Shown piece after piece: positions 35,821 through 46,132 of a stretch of 64,000 bases of DNA (position 1 is its first letter; each line of letters starts with the position of its first letter). Origin of the DNA: CAVXYG01 sp963706835 (GTDB lineage Bacteria > Actinomycetota > Actinomycetes > S36-B12 > GCA-2699445); contig CAVPOB010000015.1 of the NCBI GenBank assembly GCA_963706835.1, forward strand, positions 186,001 through 250,000, read 5' to 3'. The position numbers and the translations under genes are program-made. The notes beneath the pieces are model-generated. The model was not told the DNA's origin. It ran no database searches and worked only from the letters and a program-made list of their open reading frames with translations.

Positions 35821-35871
35821 GTGATCGCTGCGAATTCGCGCACCACGGCTGGAAATCGCAGCGATCAACAC
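35821..35871. repeat. Palindromic repeat family GAATTC, copy C
   Basis: It reads GTGATCGCTGCGAATTCGCG, then CACCACGGCTGGAAATC, then GCAGCGATCAACAC. The TGATCGCTGCGA arm pairs with TCGCAGCGATCA. Its loop, GCGCACCACGGC, matches copy B, so B and C are closer to each other than to copy A. Together they fill most of the 298-base convergent gap 35657-35954. Confidence 0.85.
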
Positions 35872-35954
35872 ACGAGGAGCACCGCCAGACAGAACGCCCG
35901 CAAGCCCGCGGCCGCCAAGCAGGCAACGAGGCAGCAGCACCGGCGGGCAGGCCA

Positions 35955-37697
35955 TCAGCCCACCGCGCAGGACCGCTCGTCCACGACCGTCACGGCGGTC
36001 TCCTGCACCATGGGCTGCGGCACGGCCGCCAGCGCCTGCCCGGTGAACGCGGGCTGGGTGAACGTCGCCGCGACGGTCACGGGCTGGCCCGGAGCCAGTT
36101 GCACCTTCGCCCCCCAAACCGGGTGCTCGCGCTCGACACCGGAGTTCACCATCGCCGGTTCGCCGTTGATGGTGAAGGACGACCCGACCGCGCCCGGCGG
36201 CGCGTACAGGTGCACCAGCATGCTGCTCGTCCCGTACGGGGCGTCCGGCCGATCGTTGCGGCCGGAGATGTAGGGCGGCAGTCCTGCCGGAATCTCCTGC
36301 AGGGTCAGCGTGGTCGAGAGCGATCCTGTCACGGTCCCCGTCGAGCACGACCCCGTGACCCGGTACTCCAGCGACGATGCGATGGAGGAGTCGATCTTGT
36401 TGCCGGCCGAGTTGTTGAAGGCGGCCGTGACCCACGGCCCTGCATCCGGGACCGACCCGCCCAGCGGTGACTCCGCCAACGCGGCCGCCACCTCGGCATC
36501 CGGCGACCACACCTGCACGTGGCCCTCGCTCACGGGAGCGCCCAGCGCCAGCCACAGTGCCTCGGGATCCAGCTGGGCGGAGGACAGTTGGCCGAAGACC
36601 TCCTGCAGGAACGCCAGCATCACCTGATCCTTCTCGACGGAGTCCGGGTAGCGCACGTAGATCTCGCGCGCGAAGAACTGCTCCGCATTGCCCTTGTCCA
36701 GGGTGATGCCATCCACCGTCACCGGGCCGGTGAGCGCCAGGAGCCCCGCGACAGCCCGCGGGTCGAGGGAGACGACGTAGTCGGCTGCGGGATCCAGCGC
36801 GGCATGGGCCACCGAGGCCGAGTAGGGGTAGTGGCGCGTCAGGTTGAACCCCCAGAGGTATTCGGCGTCCGAGCCCCAGAGCCGCCGGTACTCCTGCGGC
36901 AGTGCCGACAAGTCCTGCGCATCACGCGTCTCAGGGCCGTTCGCCTGCGCCGCCTCCATCGCGAAGGTGCCCTGGGACACCACGACGGAGGCGTAGGCCC
37001 CGTAGAACCCGCCGCCCGACCCGCGCGCCTCCCCGGGCTGGGAGAGTACGACCAGCCACCGCACCGGCTCCTCCGCACCGAGCATCCCCGGCAGCACCCG
37101 GGCGACCGCCGCACCCTGCGCAAGCGGCTCGACCGCGCGCAGGAACTGCCGCTGCGCCGACAGCAACGGCCTGCGCATCGGTTCCAGCACGCCGTCGGCA
37201 TCGATGGCCGCGACGTCGGCGGCGGCCCGGGCCGCGGCAGCCGAGGTCTCCCCGAGATCCGTGGCCGCCCCCGCCAGGGCGGATGCAGCCACCGCGATAT
37301 CGCCGCTGGCGCTGGCTGACACCAACGGCCGGCTCCACCCGTCGAGCCCGCCGAGCACCTGGTCGGTGGCCCCGGCCAGCACGGCGCCCGCCGCCACGGA
37401 GGGGCCCACGATTGGCAACTCCTGCGCCCACGACCAGGGCGCCGTCGTGAGCCTGGCGCGCAGCGCTGCGGCATGGTCCGCGGCGTTCGGCAATGACGAC
37501 ACAGCTGCTGCATAACTGCGCTCGTCCACCGCCTGCTGGATCGAGCGGGCATCGGCGCGCAGGCTCAAGGCATCGCGGGCCGCAAGGGCCCCGGTCACGC
37601 CGAACCACAGCCCCAAGGCCACCGCCCCAAGGAATATGCCGCCCACAAATCCCAGGGCGAATCGCCCGACTCGTCCGGTACGCGGCATGCGCTGCAT
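35955..37697 (-). CDS. DUF4012 membrane-anchored extracytoplasmic protein
   Basis: About 580 residues from ATG 37697 (37736 and 37688 are alternatives). One N-terminal membrane helix (FALGFVGGIFLGAVALGLWFGV) is followed by a large extracytoplasmic part. The DUF4012 core is recognisable from WLVVLSQPGEARGSGGGFYGAYASVVV and YFAREIYVRYPD-like segments near residues 240-420. Function is unknown; in actinobacteria these genes often sit near exopolysaccharide or cell-envelope assembly loci, which fits the CapD-like gene and the acyltransferase nearby. The coding frame is intact. Confidence 0.85.
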   Translation of the reverse strand: MQRMPRTGRVGRFALGFVGGIFLGAVALGLWFGVTGALAARDALSLRADARSIQQAVDERSYAAAVSSLPNAADHAAALRARLTTAPWSWAQELPIVGPSVAAGAVLAGATDQVLGGLDGWSRPLVSASASGDIAVAASALAGAATDLGETSAAAARAAADVAAIDADGVLEPMRRPLLSAQRQFLRAVEPLAQGAAVARVLPGMLGAEEPVRWLVVLSQPGEARGSGGGFYGAYASVVVSQGTFAMEAAQANGPETRDAQDLSALPQEYRRLWGSDAEYLWGFNLTRHYPYSASVAHAALDPAADYVVSLDPRAVAGLLALTGPVTVDGITLDKGNAEQFFAREIYVRYPDSVEKDQVMLAFLQEVFGQLSSAQLDPEALWLALGAPVSEGHVQVWSPDAEVAAALAESPLGGSVPDAGPWVTAAFNNSAGNKIDSSIASSLEYRVTGSCSTGTVTGSLSTTLTLQEIPAGLPPYISGRNDRPDAPYGTSSMLVHLYAPPGAVGSSFTINGEPAMVNSGVEREHPVWGAKVQLAPGQPVTVAATFTQPAFTGQALAAVPQPMVQETAVTVVDERSCAVG

Positions 37698-37820
37698 TGT
37701 GCCACCCACCACGGAATACCCCGAAGCCGACATCACGATGAGTGATATCCACAGGGACGCTCAGCAAGAATCTCGGTCCCACCAAAGAAATTCCCGAGAC
37801 TTTTCCCAGGATCACCTGAC

Positions 37821-38398
37821 ATGACGGAGTCGATCTTCGCTAGGTTGCCGCCAAGGCCACTCTGCGCTCATTCTCGAAGCCGGCTGCTCTCGTCGGCGCC
37901 CTTGCCCTGTCCGGCCTCGCCGCCGTCCCTGCCCTCGCCTACCCGCCCGGCGTCGCAGATCTCACCCTCACCTGTGACGCGACAACCGTGGCGCCCGGCG
38001 CGAGTCTCACCTGCACCCTCACGAACACCGTGCCCGGTGGTCCGAACGACATCTTCATCGAGGGTGCCGGTGCAGCCGGGGCCTCGTTCGCCCTGGCGTC
38101 GGTCGCCGCGCAAGACGGTGGCACATACACCCAGACGCTGACCGCCCCGACCACTCCGGGCACCTACAAGGTGGTGGGTGTCAGCGGTGACCAGACCACA
38201 GAACTCGGCGAGGACGCCTCGTTCACCCTCACCGTCGCGGCGACTTCCGACGGCGGCGACGGCGGCGACGGCGGTGGCACCGGCGCCCCGACCACCCCGG
38301 ATACCGGCGCCAACGTCACCCTCGGCCTGGCCGCCGGCCTCGGCGCCCTGGGCCTCGGTGGCGGGCTCTACGCCGCGAGCCGCCGCAAGAAGGTGTGA
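37821..38398 (+). pseudogene. Secreted protein with degenerate LPXTG-like sorting signal, frameshift in signal peptide
   Basis: The body (about 180 codons) has a signal peptide (SFSKPAALVGALALSGLAAVPALA), an Ig-like beta domain with LTCDATTVAPGASLTCTL, a Gly/Asp linker and a C-terminus TTPDTGAN, hydrophobic helix and RRKK. This is a sortase-type signal with the Leu-Pro replaced. No start codon exists in that frame. ATG 37821 (MTESIFAR) lies in the adjoining frame and would connect exactly if one G were missing after 37844, giving MTESIFARVAAKATLRS. So a one-base deletion or a sequence error. Confidence 0.75.
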
Positions 38399-38422
38399 CG
38401 AACCGCCAACACGTCCATCGGA

Positions 38423-38450
38423 CGGGCGGGCGCCTTCGGGCTCCCGCCCG
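38423..38450. terminator. Bidirectional hairpin between convergent genes
   Basis: CGGGCGGG (38423-38430) and CCCGCCCG (38443-38450) form a strong stem with a CGCCTTCGGGCT loop. It lies between the surface protein and the DUF6941 gene, which converge here. Confidence 0.7.
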
Positions 38451-38464
38451 TTCGATGTCCGTGC

Positions 38465-38887
38465 CTACGACTGGCGCGCCACCACGGTGAAGCCGGCCGA
38501 CGACTGGTCGTCGTCGATGTCGAGCAGCCACCGGTAGCGACCCGGCGGGAGCGCCATCGGGCCCAGGTTGAGAGCGAAGCTGGCATCGACGGGCACCCCC
38601 GGCTGTACCTCCCGACGCCGCCCCACCCCCAGCTCCTGGCGGAGGCCGACCGGGCGGCCGTCGATGACCACGGGGTGCCCGTCGGCATCGACCAGCTGCA
38701 GCAGGATCGGCAGCTTCCCATCGGCCCGATCCCACGGGACCTTCATCAGCACGACGACGGAGGCCGGAGCCGTGGGAGTGCCGGTGATCGACCAGCCGGC
38801 GCCGAGCATGTGCATCTTGCCGGACGGATCGCCGACTGCCGCGTCGCAGAGCAGGACGGTCGCTTCGATCGAGTTCGCAGAGGCCAT
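38465..38887 (-). CDS. DUF6941-like protein
   Basis: About 140 residues from ATG 38887 (MASANSIEATVLLCDAAV). The pattern of beta strands (GKMHMLGAGWSITGTPTAPASVVVLMKVP, then PPGRYRWLLDIDD) resembles DUF6941-family proteins, which are small all-beta proteins of unknown role. The frame is open upstream, but that part reads as non-coding. It lies between the sorted surface protein and the epimerase, and may be independent of both. Confidence 0.65.
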   Translation of the reverse strand: MASANSIEATVLLCDAAVGDPSGKMHMLGAGWSITGTPTAPASVVVLMKVPWDRADGKLPILLQLVDADGHPVVIDGRPVGLRQELGVGRRREVQPGVPVDASFALNLGPMALPPGRYRWLLDIDDDQSSAGFTVVARQS

Positions 38888-38987
38888 AACAGCAGGATGA
38901 CGCAGCCCGTTTCGGACGTCGGCCGGCGGCTCCGGCGCAGCTGACGCGCCTGAGCTTGGCGGACTCCCGGCCCCGAACGCTGCCCGC

Positions 38988-40784
38988 CTACGCGTCGGCC
39001 GCGGGGGCCCCTTCGCGCAGATCCACCGGCTGGCCGGCGAGGACCTGATCCAGGCTGCGGGGTTGCACCGGCACATGGCTGATGAGCGGATGCGGGGTGG
39101 GCCGCAGATCCTCCCGCTCCGACGAGAGCACCTCGTGCATCTTCTCCCCGGGTCGCAGCCCCGTGTACTCGACCGCGATACGGCGACCGGACAAAGCGAT
39201 CAACTGATCGGCGACAGCCTTGATCGACACCGGCGTGCCCATGTCGAGCACCATGACCTCGCCGTCCCCGCCGAGCGCGCCGGCCTGCAGCACCAGCTGC
39301 ACGGCCTCCGACACGGTCATGAAGTACCGCGTCACCTCGGGATCGGTGACGGTCACCGGGCCGCCGCTGCGGATCTGCTCGGCGAACGCCGTCAGGACCG
39401 ACCCGCGGGACCCGAGGACGTTGCCGAACCGCACCGACACGTAGCGCCCCGGGTAGTCCAGTGCGGCCTGAGCGGTCAGATGCTCGGCGCAGCGTTTGGT
39501 CCGACCGAGCACGCTGGTGGGATCGGCGGCCTTGTCGGTGGAGATGTTCACGAAGACCGAGACCCCGGCAGCGCCGGCGGCCGCCAGCACGTTGGCGGTC
39601 CCCCGGACGTTCGTCTTCACGCCCTCATCGGGGTACATCTCCAGCATCGGCAGGTGCTTCAGCGCGGCGGCGTGGAAGACCACGTCCGGCCGGAATTCGG
39701 CGAAGGCGCGCTGGATGCGGTCCGGCTCGCGGATGTCGGCCAGGATCAGGTCGCGGGTGGACAGCAGCCCGCGGCCGTCGATGGACAGTTGCAGCGCGTG
39801 CAGTGCGGATTCGTCGCGATCCAGCATGCCCAGCCGGGCCGGGCCGAGCCGGTGGATCTGCCGGCACAGCTCCGACCCGATCGATCCGCCGGCACCGGTG
39901 ACCAGGACCCGGCGACCCGCCAGGTACGCCGCGACCATCGTCAGGTCGGTTCGCACCTGGTGGCGGCCGAGGAGGTCGGCCATGTCGAGATCGCGCAGGT
40001 CGCGCAGCCCCGGCGCCTCCCCGACCAGTTCGGCCAGCGGGGGCAGCACCTTGATGCGGGCGTCGGTCCCGGCCGCCTGATCGGACACCCGCCGGAACAG
40101 GTCCGAGCCGGCCGTGGGCGCCGCAACGAGGACCCGTGTGATCCGCTCATCGTCGATGAGCCGCCGCAGATCCCCGACGGTGCCGAGGACGCTGACGTAA
40201 CTCTCCCGGAAATGCCGTTTGTGGTAATCGTCATCGACGAATCCCACCGGAAGGTAGGGCGTGTCGGGATTCTTCAGCAGGTCGCGCACCAGCCAGACCC
40301 CGGCGTCGCCGGCACCCACGATCAACGTCCGTTCGCCCGCCTGCGGCCGGAACGCGTTGTCCCGCGCCTTCCGCAGCACCAGGCGATACCCGAGCGTGGC
40401 GACCAGGGCGATGGCCGTTGCGGCCAACGGCACGGTCACGGGGATGATCCGAGGCACGTAGGGCAACTGCAGGGCCGCCGTGATCGCAGCGCCGACGAAC
40501 AGCACGACGAGGCCGACCAGGAGTGCCTCGTCCAGGGATCCGAGACGGTGGCGACCCGCGTACAGCCGCAGGGCCCACCCGACGGCTACCTGCAGGAAGG
40601 CCGCAACCACCCCGGCGCGCAGCGCGCCCCACCACCATTCGGCCTCGACCGAGAAGTCGAAACGCAATGCGACCGCAACGAGAAATGCGGAAATCCAGAT
40701 AAGCGCATCGAACACTGCGAGGAGTCGGTAGCGCTGCCCGCCAATGAGCGACGTGCCGCGGCGCACGCCTCCGCTGAATGACAT
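38988..40784 (-). CDS. CapD/FlaA1-type polysaccharide nucleotide-sugar epimerase/dehydratase
   Basis: About 598 residues; ATG 40784 is preferred behind GGGGGAGGGGGAG, with an adjoining GTG at 40787. Four N-terminal membrane helices (residues 20-130) precede a CoA-binding-like domain (ERTLIVGAGDAGVWL). The C-terminal extended SDR domain has the cofactor motif VLVTGAGGSIGSE near residue 290, ISTDKAADPTSVLG, the MxxxK catalytic site in GRTKRCAE, and the PGEKMHE end. It converts UDP-GlcNAc to 4-keto or epimerised sugars for surface polysaccharides. Confidence 0.93.
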   Translation of the reverse strand: MSFSGGVRRGTSLIGGQRYRLLAVFDALIWISAFLVAVALRFDFSVEAEWWWGALRAGVVAAFLQVAVGWALRLYAGRHRLGSLDEALLVGLVVLFVGAAITAALQLPYVPRIIPVTVPLAATAIALVATLGYRLVLRKARDNAFRPQAGERTLIVGAGDAGVWLVRDLLKNPDTPYLPVGFVDDDYHKRHFRESYVSVLGTVGDLRRLIDDERITRVLVAAPTAGSDLFRRVSDQAAGTDARIKVLPPLAELVGEAPGLRDLRDLDMADLLGRHQVRTDLTMVAAYLAGRRVLVTGAGGSIGSELCRQIHRLGPARLGMLDRDESALHALQLSIDGRGLLSTRDLILADIREPDRIQRAFAEFRPDVVFHAAALKHLPMLEMYPDEGVKTNVRGTANVLAAAGAAGVSVFVNISTDKAADPTSVLGRTKRCAEHLTAQAALDYPGRYVSVRFGNVLGSRGSVLTAFAEQIRSGGPVTVTDPEVTRYFMTVSEAVQLVLQAGALGGDGEVMVLDMGTPVSIKAVADQLIALSGRRIAVEYTGLRPGEKMHEVLSSEREDLRPTPHPLISHVPVQPRSLDQVLAGQPVDLREGAPAADA

Positions 40785-41290
40785 CACCCGACTCCCCCTC
40801 CCCCCAAAAAGGCAGCATCACCCTATGGCATCGGGTCGACGCGCACAGGCAATATCCCCGCTCCGGCGATTCAGGGTGGTGTGGGGAGGCCTCGGTGGCG
40901 ACCCGGCTGCGGGATTGCGACGTCGCGTCCCATGCCAGGCGTCCGGCCTCGTCGGACCCGTCGGCTGAGCGGACGCACCCAGGCCAGGTTCTGCACGCAC
41001 CTGCCGATCACCCCTGTGGCCCACCGCAACGGGTGCAAACCCCCGCACGGGGTGCAGACGTGCCCACCACTGGGCCAAGGAGCCCGACAGGCTCAGACAT
41101 GGCCGCGGATCGACGCGCCCACAGGCGCGCACGACCGCCCCGCACGACCAAACCGCCGCCAGAGGCCTCCTTAGCCCGAACGGGGTATTCGCCGGATTCG
41201 GCCCCGCCGCGTTGACTGCCGTTCCCGGTGTGCGACAGCGTCGCAATCGGGGCCCGCGGCTCTTCGCGGGTCGGAGCGAAAGGCCTGTCG
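40785..41290. other. About 500-base intergenic region upstream of the eCIS
   Basis: It separates the divergent epimerase gene from the sheath gene. It holds the GGGTGCA repeat at 41031-41056 and a GAGCGAAAGG ribosome site just before 41291. I see no credible gene; the overlapping open frames lack start signals. The eCIS promoter must lie here, but I could not pick out -35 and -10 hexamers. Confidence 0.5.
41031..41056. repeat. GGGTGCA repeat family, upstream copy
   Basis: GGGTGCAAACCCCCGCACGG followed by GGTGCA: two GGGTGCA half-units around a C-run. It differs at only two positions from the unit at 51470-51495, 10 kb away inside the eCIS locus. Confidence 0.85.
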
Positions 41291-42892
<1,602 letters not shown>

Positions 42893-42906
42893 GGGAGGTG
42901 GCAACG

Positions 42907-43428
42907 ATGGCGCAATTCAGTGTCAACGCGCAGCGGTTCGATCCGTACAAGAACTTCAAGTTCCGGGTGAAGTGGGACGGCAAGTACGTCGCCGGGATCA
43001 GCAAGGTCAGCGGGCTCAAGCGCAGCGCCGAGGTGGTCGAGCACCGCGAGGGCGGCGACCCGTCCACGTCGCGCAAGTCCCCCGGCCGGGTGAAGTTCGA
43101 GGCGATCACGCTAGAGCGCGGGGTGACCCACGACCAGGACTTCGAGCAGTGGGCGAACAAGGTCTGGAACTTCGGCTCCGGCCTGGGGGCGGAGGTGTCG
43201 CTGAAGGACTTCCGCAAGGACCTCATCATCGAGCTGTACAACGAGGCCGGCCAACTGGTGCTGGCCTACAAGGTCTACCGGGCCTGGGTCTCGGAGTACC
43301 AGGCGCTGCCCGACCTCGACGCCAACGCCAACGCGGTGGCGATCCAGAGCTTGAAGCTGGAGAACGAGGGCTGGGAGCGCGACTACGACGTGGTGGAGCC
43401 GGCCGAGCCCTCCTTCACCGAGCCCTAG
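42907..43428 (+). CDS. eCIS inner tube protein
   Basis: 173 residues (MAQFSVNAQRFDPYKNFKFRVKWDGKYVAGISKVSGL), matching gp19-type tail tube proteins with DFEQWANKVWNF and the usual LKLENEGWERD end. Hexamer rings of it stack into the rigid tube pushed through the target envelope. It follows the sheath by 14 bases with a GGGAGGTGG ribosome site. Only one tube gene is present here, so the same protein may make the whole tube. Confidence 0.96.
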   Translation: MAQFSVNAQRFDPYKNFKFRVKWDGKYVAGISKVSGLKRSAEVVEHREGGDPSTSRKSPGRVKFEAITLERGVTHDQDFEQWANKVWNFGSGLGAEVSLKDFRKDLIIELYNEAGQLVLAYKVYRAWVSEYQALPDLDANANAVAIQSLKLENEGWERDYDVVEPAEPSFTEP

Positions 43429-43434
43429 ACCGCC

Positions 43435-44109
43435 ATGTCCATGCCCGTGCCGGACCTTGCGCCGGAACTGCTCGCGCTCTGGGAGCGCGCCTCGGCGCTG
43501 TCCCCGATCGACCGCAGCCTGGCGCTGGCCGAGGCCGCGGGGCGGCGGCGCGCCGATCTGCTGCAGCGACCGGTGGGCAGCACCAACCGCGGTGTCCTGG
43601 ACCTGCGGCAGCGCCTGCTCGGCGACGAACTGGCAGCCACCGCGTGGTGCCCGACCTGCGGCGAGCGGGCGGAGTGCACGGTCGCCGTGGCGCAGTTCGG
43701 CGACGGCGACGGACCGGTCGCCGGCGAGTTCGGCGGGGTGCGCTGGCGAGCGCCGACGCCGGCGGATCTCCTGGCGGTGCTCGCAACCGCGGACCCGGTG
43801 GGCGCACTGCGGGCCCGCTGCTGCGGGGACGCCGAGCCACCCGCGGCGCTGGAGGCCGTGTTGGCCCAGGCCGATCCGCTGGCCGAGACCCTGCTGGACC
43901 TGCAGTGCCCGGCCTGCGGCGCGACCTTTGCCGCCGACCTCGACATCGGGGCCTTCGTGTGGCAGGAGATCGAGGCGGCGGCCCGGCGCCTACTGCTGCA
44001 GATCGACACCCTGGCCCGCACCTACGGCTGGACCGAGGCCGACGTGCTGGCCCTGCCGCCGGTGCGCCGGGCGGCCTACCTGCGCATGGCCGCCGGGGGG
44101 CTGCCATGA
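43435..44109 (+). CDS. eCIS-associated zinc-ribbon protein, gp26/gp51-like chaperone-type
   Basis: 224 residues. Two CxxC pairs, WCPTCGE near residue 71 and QCPACGA near residue 161, can form one zinc ribbon between helical parts (APELLALWERAS; AFVWQEIEAAARRLLLQIDTLARTYGW). The last helix with ALPPVRRAAYL is the segment common to phage T4-type baseplate-hub assembly chaperones. It lies right after the tube gene and overlaps the next gene by four bases. Role in assembly is inferred from position and fold pattern. Confidence 0.65.
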   Translation: MSMPVPDLAPELLALWERASALSPIDRSLALAEAAGRRRADLLQRPVGSTNRGVLDLRQRLLGDELAATAWCPTCGERAECTVAVAQFGDGDGPVAGEFGGVRWRAPTPADLLAVLATADPVGALRARCCGDAEPPAALEAVLAQADPLAETLLDLQCPACGATFAADLDIGAFVWQEIEAAARRLLLQIDTLARTYGWTEADVLALPPVRRAAYLRMAAGGLP

Positions 44110-44822
44110 GCTATCTGGCGCGCATGCTGGCCCGCGCCGTCGGCGAGTCCGGCACGGCTGCGACCCCGCGGCTGCCGTCGTGGTACGAGTCGCCCCCGGA
44201 GTCGCCCTTCGAGTCGGCCCCGGAGTCGGCCGGCCCGTCGGACTGGGAGCCGGCGGTCGCCGAACCGCCCGGAACACCGGCCGAGGCGGGGCCCGAGACC
44301 GCAGCGGCGCAGCCGTCGCGGACCCGCGCCTCGCGGCCAGTCTCGGCACGCCCCGACCCCCGATCCTCCGCTGACCATGCTGCCGCCCACGGCCGGGACA
44401 CCGCCCGAGCGGCAGCACACCAGACCGGGCCGCGGCAGCCGCTGGCCGGACAGCCCCCGACCGCGGGGGAGTCGGTGCTGCCGCGGCCCCTTCCGCCGGA
44501 CGCTGGGCCGCTGCAGCGGTCCGGCCCGTCGGCGGCGCAGGCCCCGGCCGGCGCCGCGCCGCAGGACGTCGGCCCGCGCGCACCGGCCGCGGCCCCGGTC
44601 CCCGCCGTCCCCCGACCACCGGCGCCGACCGGCCAGCCAGCGCACCCCGCCCCGCCGCAACCCTCCGGCGCCCCGGGCATCGTCGAGGTCGCCATCGGCC
44701 GGATCGAGGTGCGCGCCACCATTGCGCCGCCCGCCACGCCGCCGGTGCGCGAGGCCGCGCCGCCGTCGCGGCCGGTCCTGTCGCTGGCCGACTACCTCAC
44801 CGGCACGCGGGAGGCGCGATGA
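44106..44822 (+). CDS. eCIS-associated Pro/Ala-rich linker protein
   Basis: 238 residues. The N-terminus SYLARMLARAVG and the C-terminus (EVAIGRIEVRATIAPP, then SLADYLTGTREA) look conserved; about 150 residues between are Pro/Ala/Glu-rich and probably unfolded. This type of protein recurs after the tube-zinc ribbon pair in eCIS loci and has no assigned function. It overlaps both neighbours by four bases. A flexible bridge or length-sensing part is possible but unproven. Confidence 0.7.
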   Translation: MSYLARMLARAVGESGTAATPRLPSWYESPPESPFESAPESAGPSDWEPAVAEPPGTPAEAGPETAAAQPSRTRASRPVSARPDPRSSADHAAAHGRDTARAAAHQTGPRQPLAGQPPTAGESVLPRPLPPDAGPLQRSGPSAAQAPAGAAPQDVGPRAPAAAPVPAVPRPPAPTGQPAHPAPPQPSGAPGIVEVAIGRIEVRATIAPPATPPVREAAPPSRPVLSLADYLTGTREAR

Positions 44823-46132
44823 GCAGCGCCCTGGCGATCGCAGCGGTGAGCGGTGTCCTGCGCAACCTCTTGGACGATGGCCTCATCGCCGCCGCCCCCG
44901 CGGTCGGGTCGGTGAAGGTGACGGCTCTCGCGCCGGACCTGGTGAAGGTCGACGACCCGGATGCCGGGCCGAGCCTGAACCTGTTCCTGTACCGGGTCAG
45001 CCCGAACGCCGGCTGGCGCAACGCCGTCCTGCCCGCCTACGACGGCAACGGGTCCCGGACCAGCAACCCGCCGCTGGCACTGAACCTGCACTACCTGCTC
45101 ACCGCCTACGGGTCGGCCGACTTCCAGGCCGAGATCCTGCTCGGCTACGCGATGGCGCTGCTGCACCAGCGCCCGGTCCTGGACCACGCGGCGATCCGCA
45201 CCGCGCTCAGCCCCAGCCCACTGGGCCCGTCGATCCTGCCGCCGGCGTTCCAGGCGCTCGCCGCGGCCGACCTCGCCGATCAGGTGGAGTCGCTGAAGGT
45301 CACGCATGAGCCGCTGGACACCGAGGAGATGTCGCGGCTGTGGTCGGCCATCCAGGCGCACTACCGGCCCACCGCCGCGTACCGCGTCTCGGTGGTGCTC
45401 ATCGAGGCGGCCCAGGCGACCCGGTCGGCGCTGCCGGTGCTCAGCCGCGGGCCGGTGGACCCGGTCACCGGCGAAGAGGCCGGGGTGTTCGTGCAGGCCG
45501 GCGTCGGTCCGCCGCTGCCGGCGCTGTTCGCCGCCAGCCCGCCGAGCGCCCAGGTGGCCGTCCGGCTCGGCGAGACCGTGCACCTCGAAGGCGCGCACCT
45601 GGCCGGCTCCGGGGTCGCCGTTGATTTCGCCCATCCACTGCTGGACTCCCCCAACACCATCACCGTCGGCAGCCACTCCGATGCCGCCGCGCTGGCTGTC
45701 GCACTGCCGAGCGGTGCGGCGGCGGAGGCCGCCTGGCCCGCCGGGTTCTGGACCGTGACGGTGCGGCTGACCCGCGCCGGGGAGACCGTGCAGCGCAGCA
45801 CCAACGCCGTCGGGCTGATCCTGGCACCCGTCCCGGTGCTGACCCCGCCGCCGACCATTACCCGCGACGGCACCGGCAGGGTGACCGCCGTGCTCGCCGT
45901 GCGGCCCCAGGTCCGGCCGAGCCAGCGCGCGAGCCTGGCGCTCGGCGGGGAGGTCGCGGTCGCGCAGCCGCACCCGACGGCGACGAGCACGCTGACCTTC
46001 GGCTACGGCGTCATCCCCGCCGGGTCGCTGCCGGTACGCCTGACGGTGGACGGCGCCGAGAGCCTGCTCGTGGACCGGTCCACCGATCCCCCCAGCTACG
46101 ACCCGGCCCAGACGGCGACGGTTCCCGCATGA
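44819..46132 (+). CDS. eCIS DUF4255 protein (Pvc16-like tail terminator/cap)
   Basis: 437 residues. The first about 190 residues match DUF4255 (ALAIAAVSGVLRNLLDDGL, SLNLFLYRVSPNAGWRN, LALNLHYLLTAYG, YRVSVVLIEA), the family of Pvc16/Afp16 that caps the tube-sheath end. The rest consists of one or two beta-sandwich, IPT/TIG-like segments (ASPPSAQVAVRLGETVHLEGAHLAG). It starts with an ATGA overlap, and its stop overlaps the ATPase start, so cap and ATPase are coupled. Confidence 0.92.
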   Translation: MSSALAIAAVSGVLRNLLDDGLIAAAPAVGSVKVTALAPDLVKVDDPDAGPSLNLFLYRVSPNAGWRNAVLPAYDGNGSRTSNPPLALNLHYLLTAYGSADFQAEILLGYAMALLHQRPVLDHAAIRTALSPSPLGPSILPPAFQALAAADLADQVESLKVTHEPLDTEEMSRLWSAIQAHYRPTAAYRVSVVLIEAAQATRSALPVLSRGPVDPVTGEEAGVFVQAGVGPPLPALFAASPPSAQVAVRLGETVHLEGAHLAGSGVAVDFAHPLLDSPNTITVGSHSDAAALAVALPSGAAAEAAWPAGFWTVTVRLTRAGETVQRSTNAVGLILAPVPVLTPPPTITRDGTGRVTAVLAVRPQVRPSQRASLALGGEVAVAQPHPTATSTLTFGYGVIPAGSLPVRLTVDGAESLLVDRSTDPPSYDPAQTATVPA

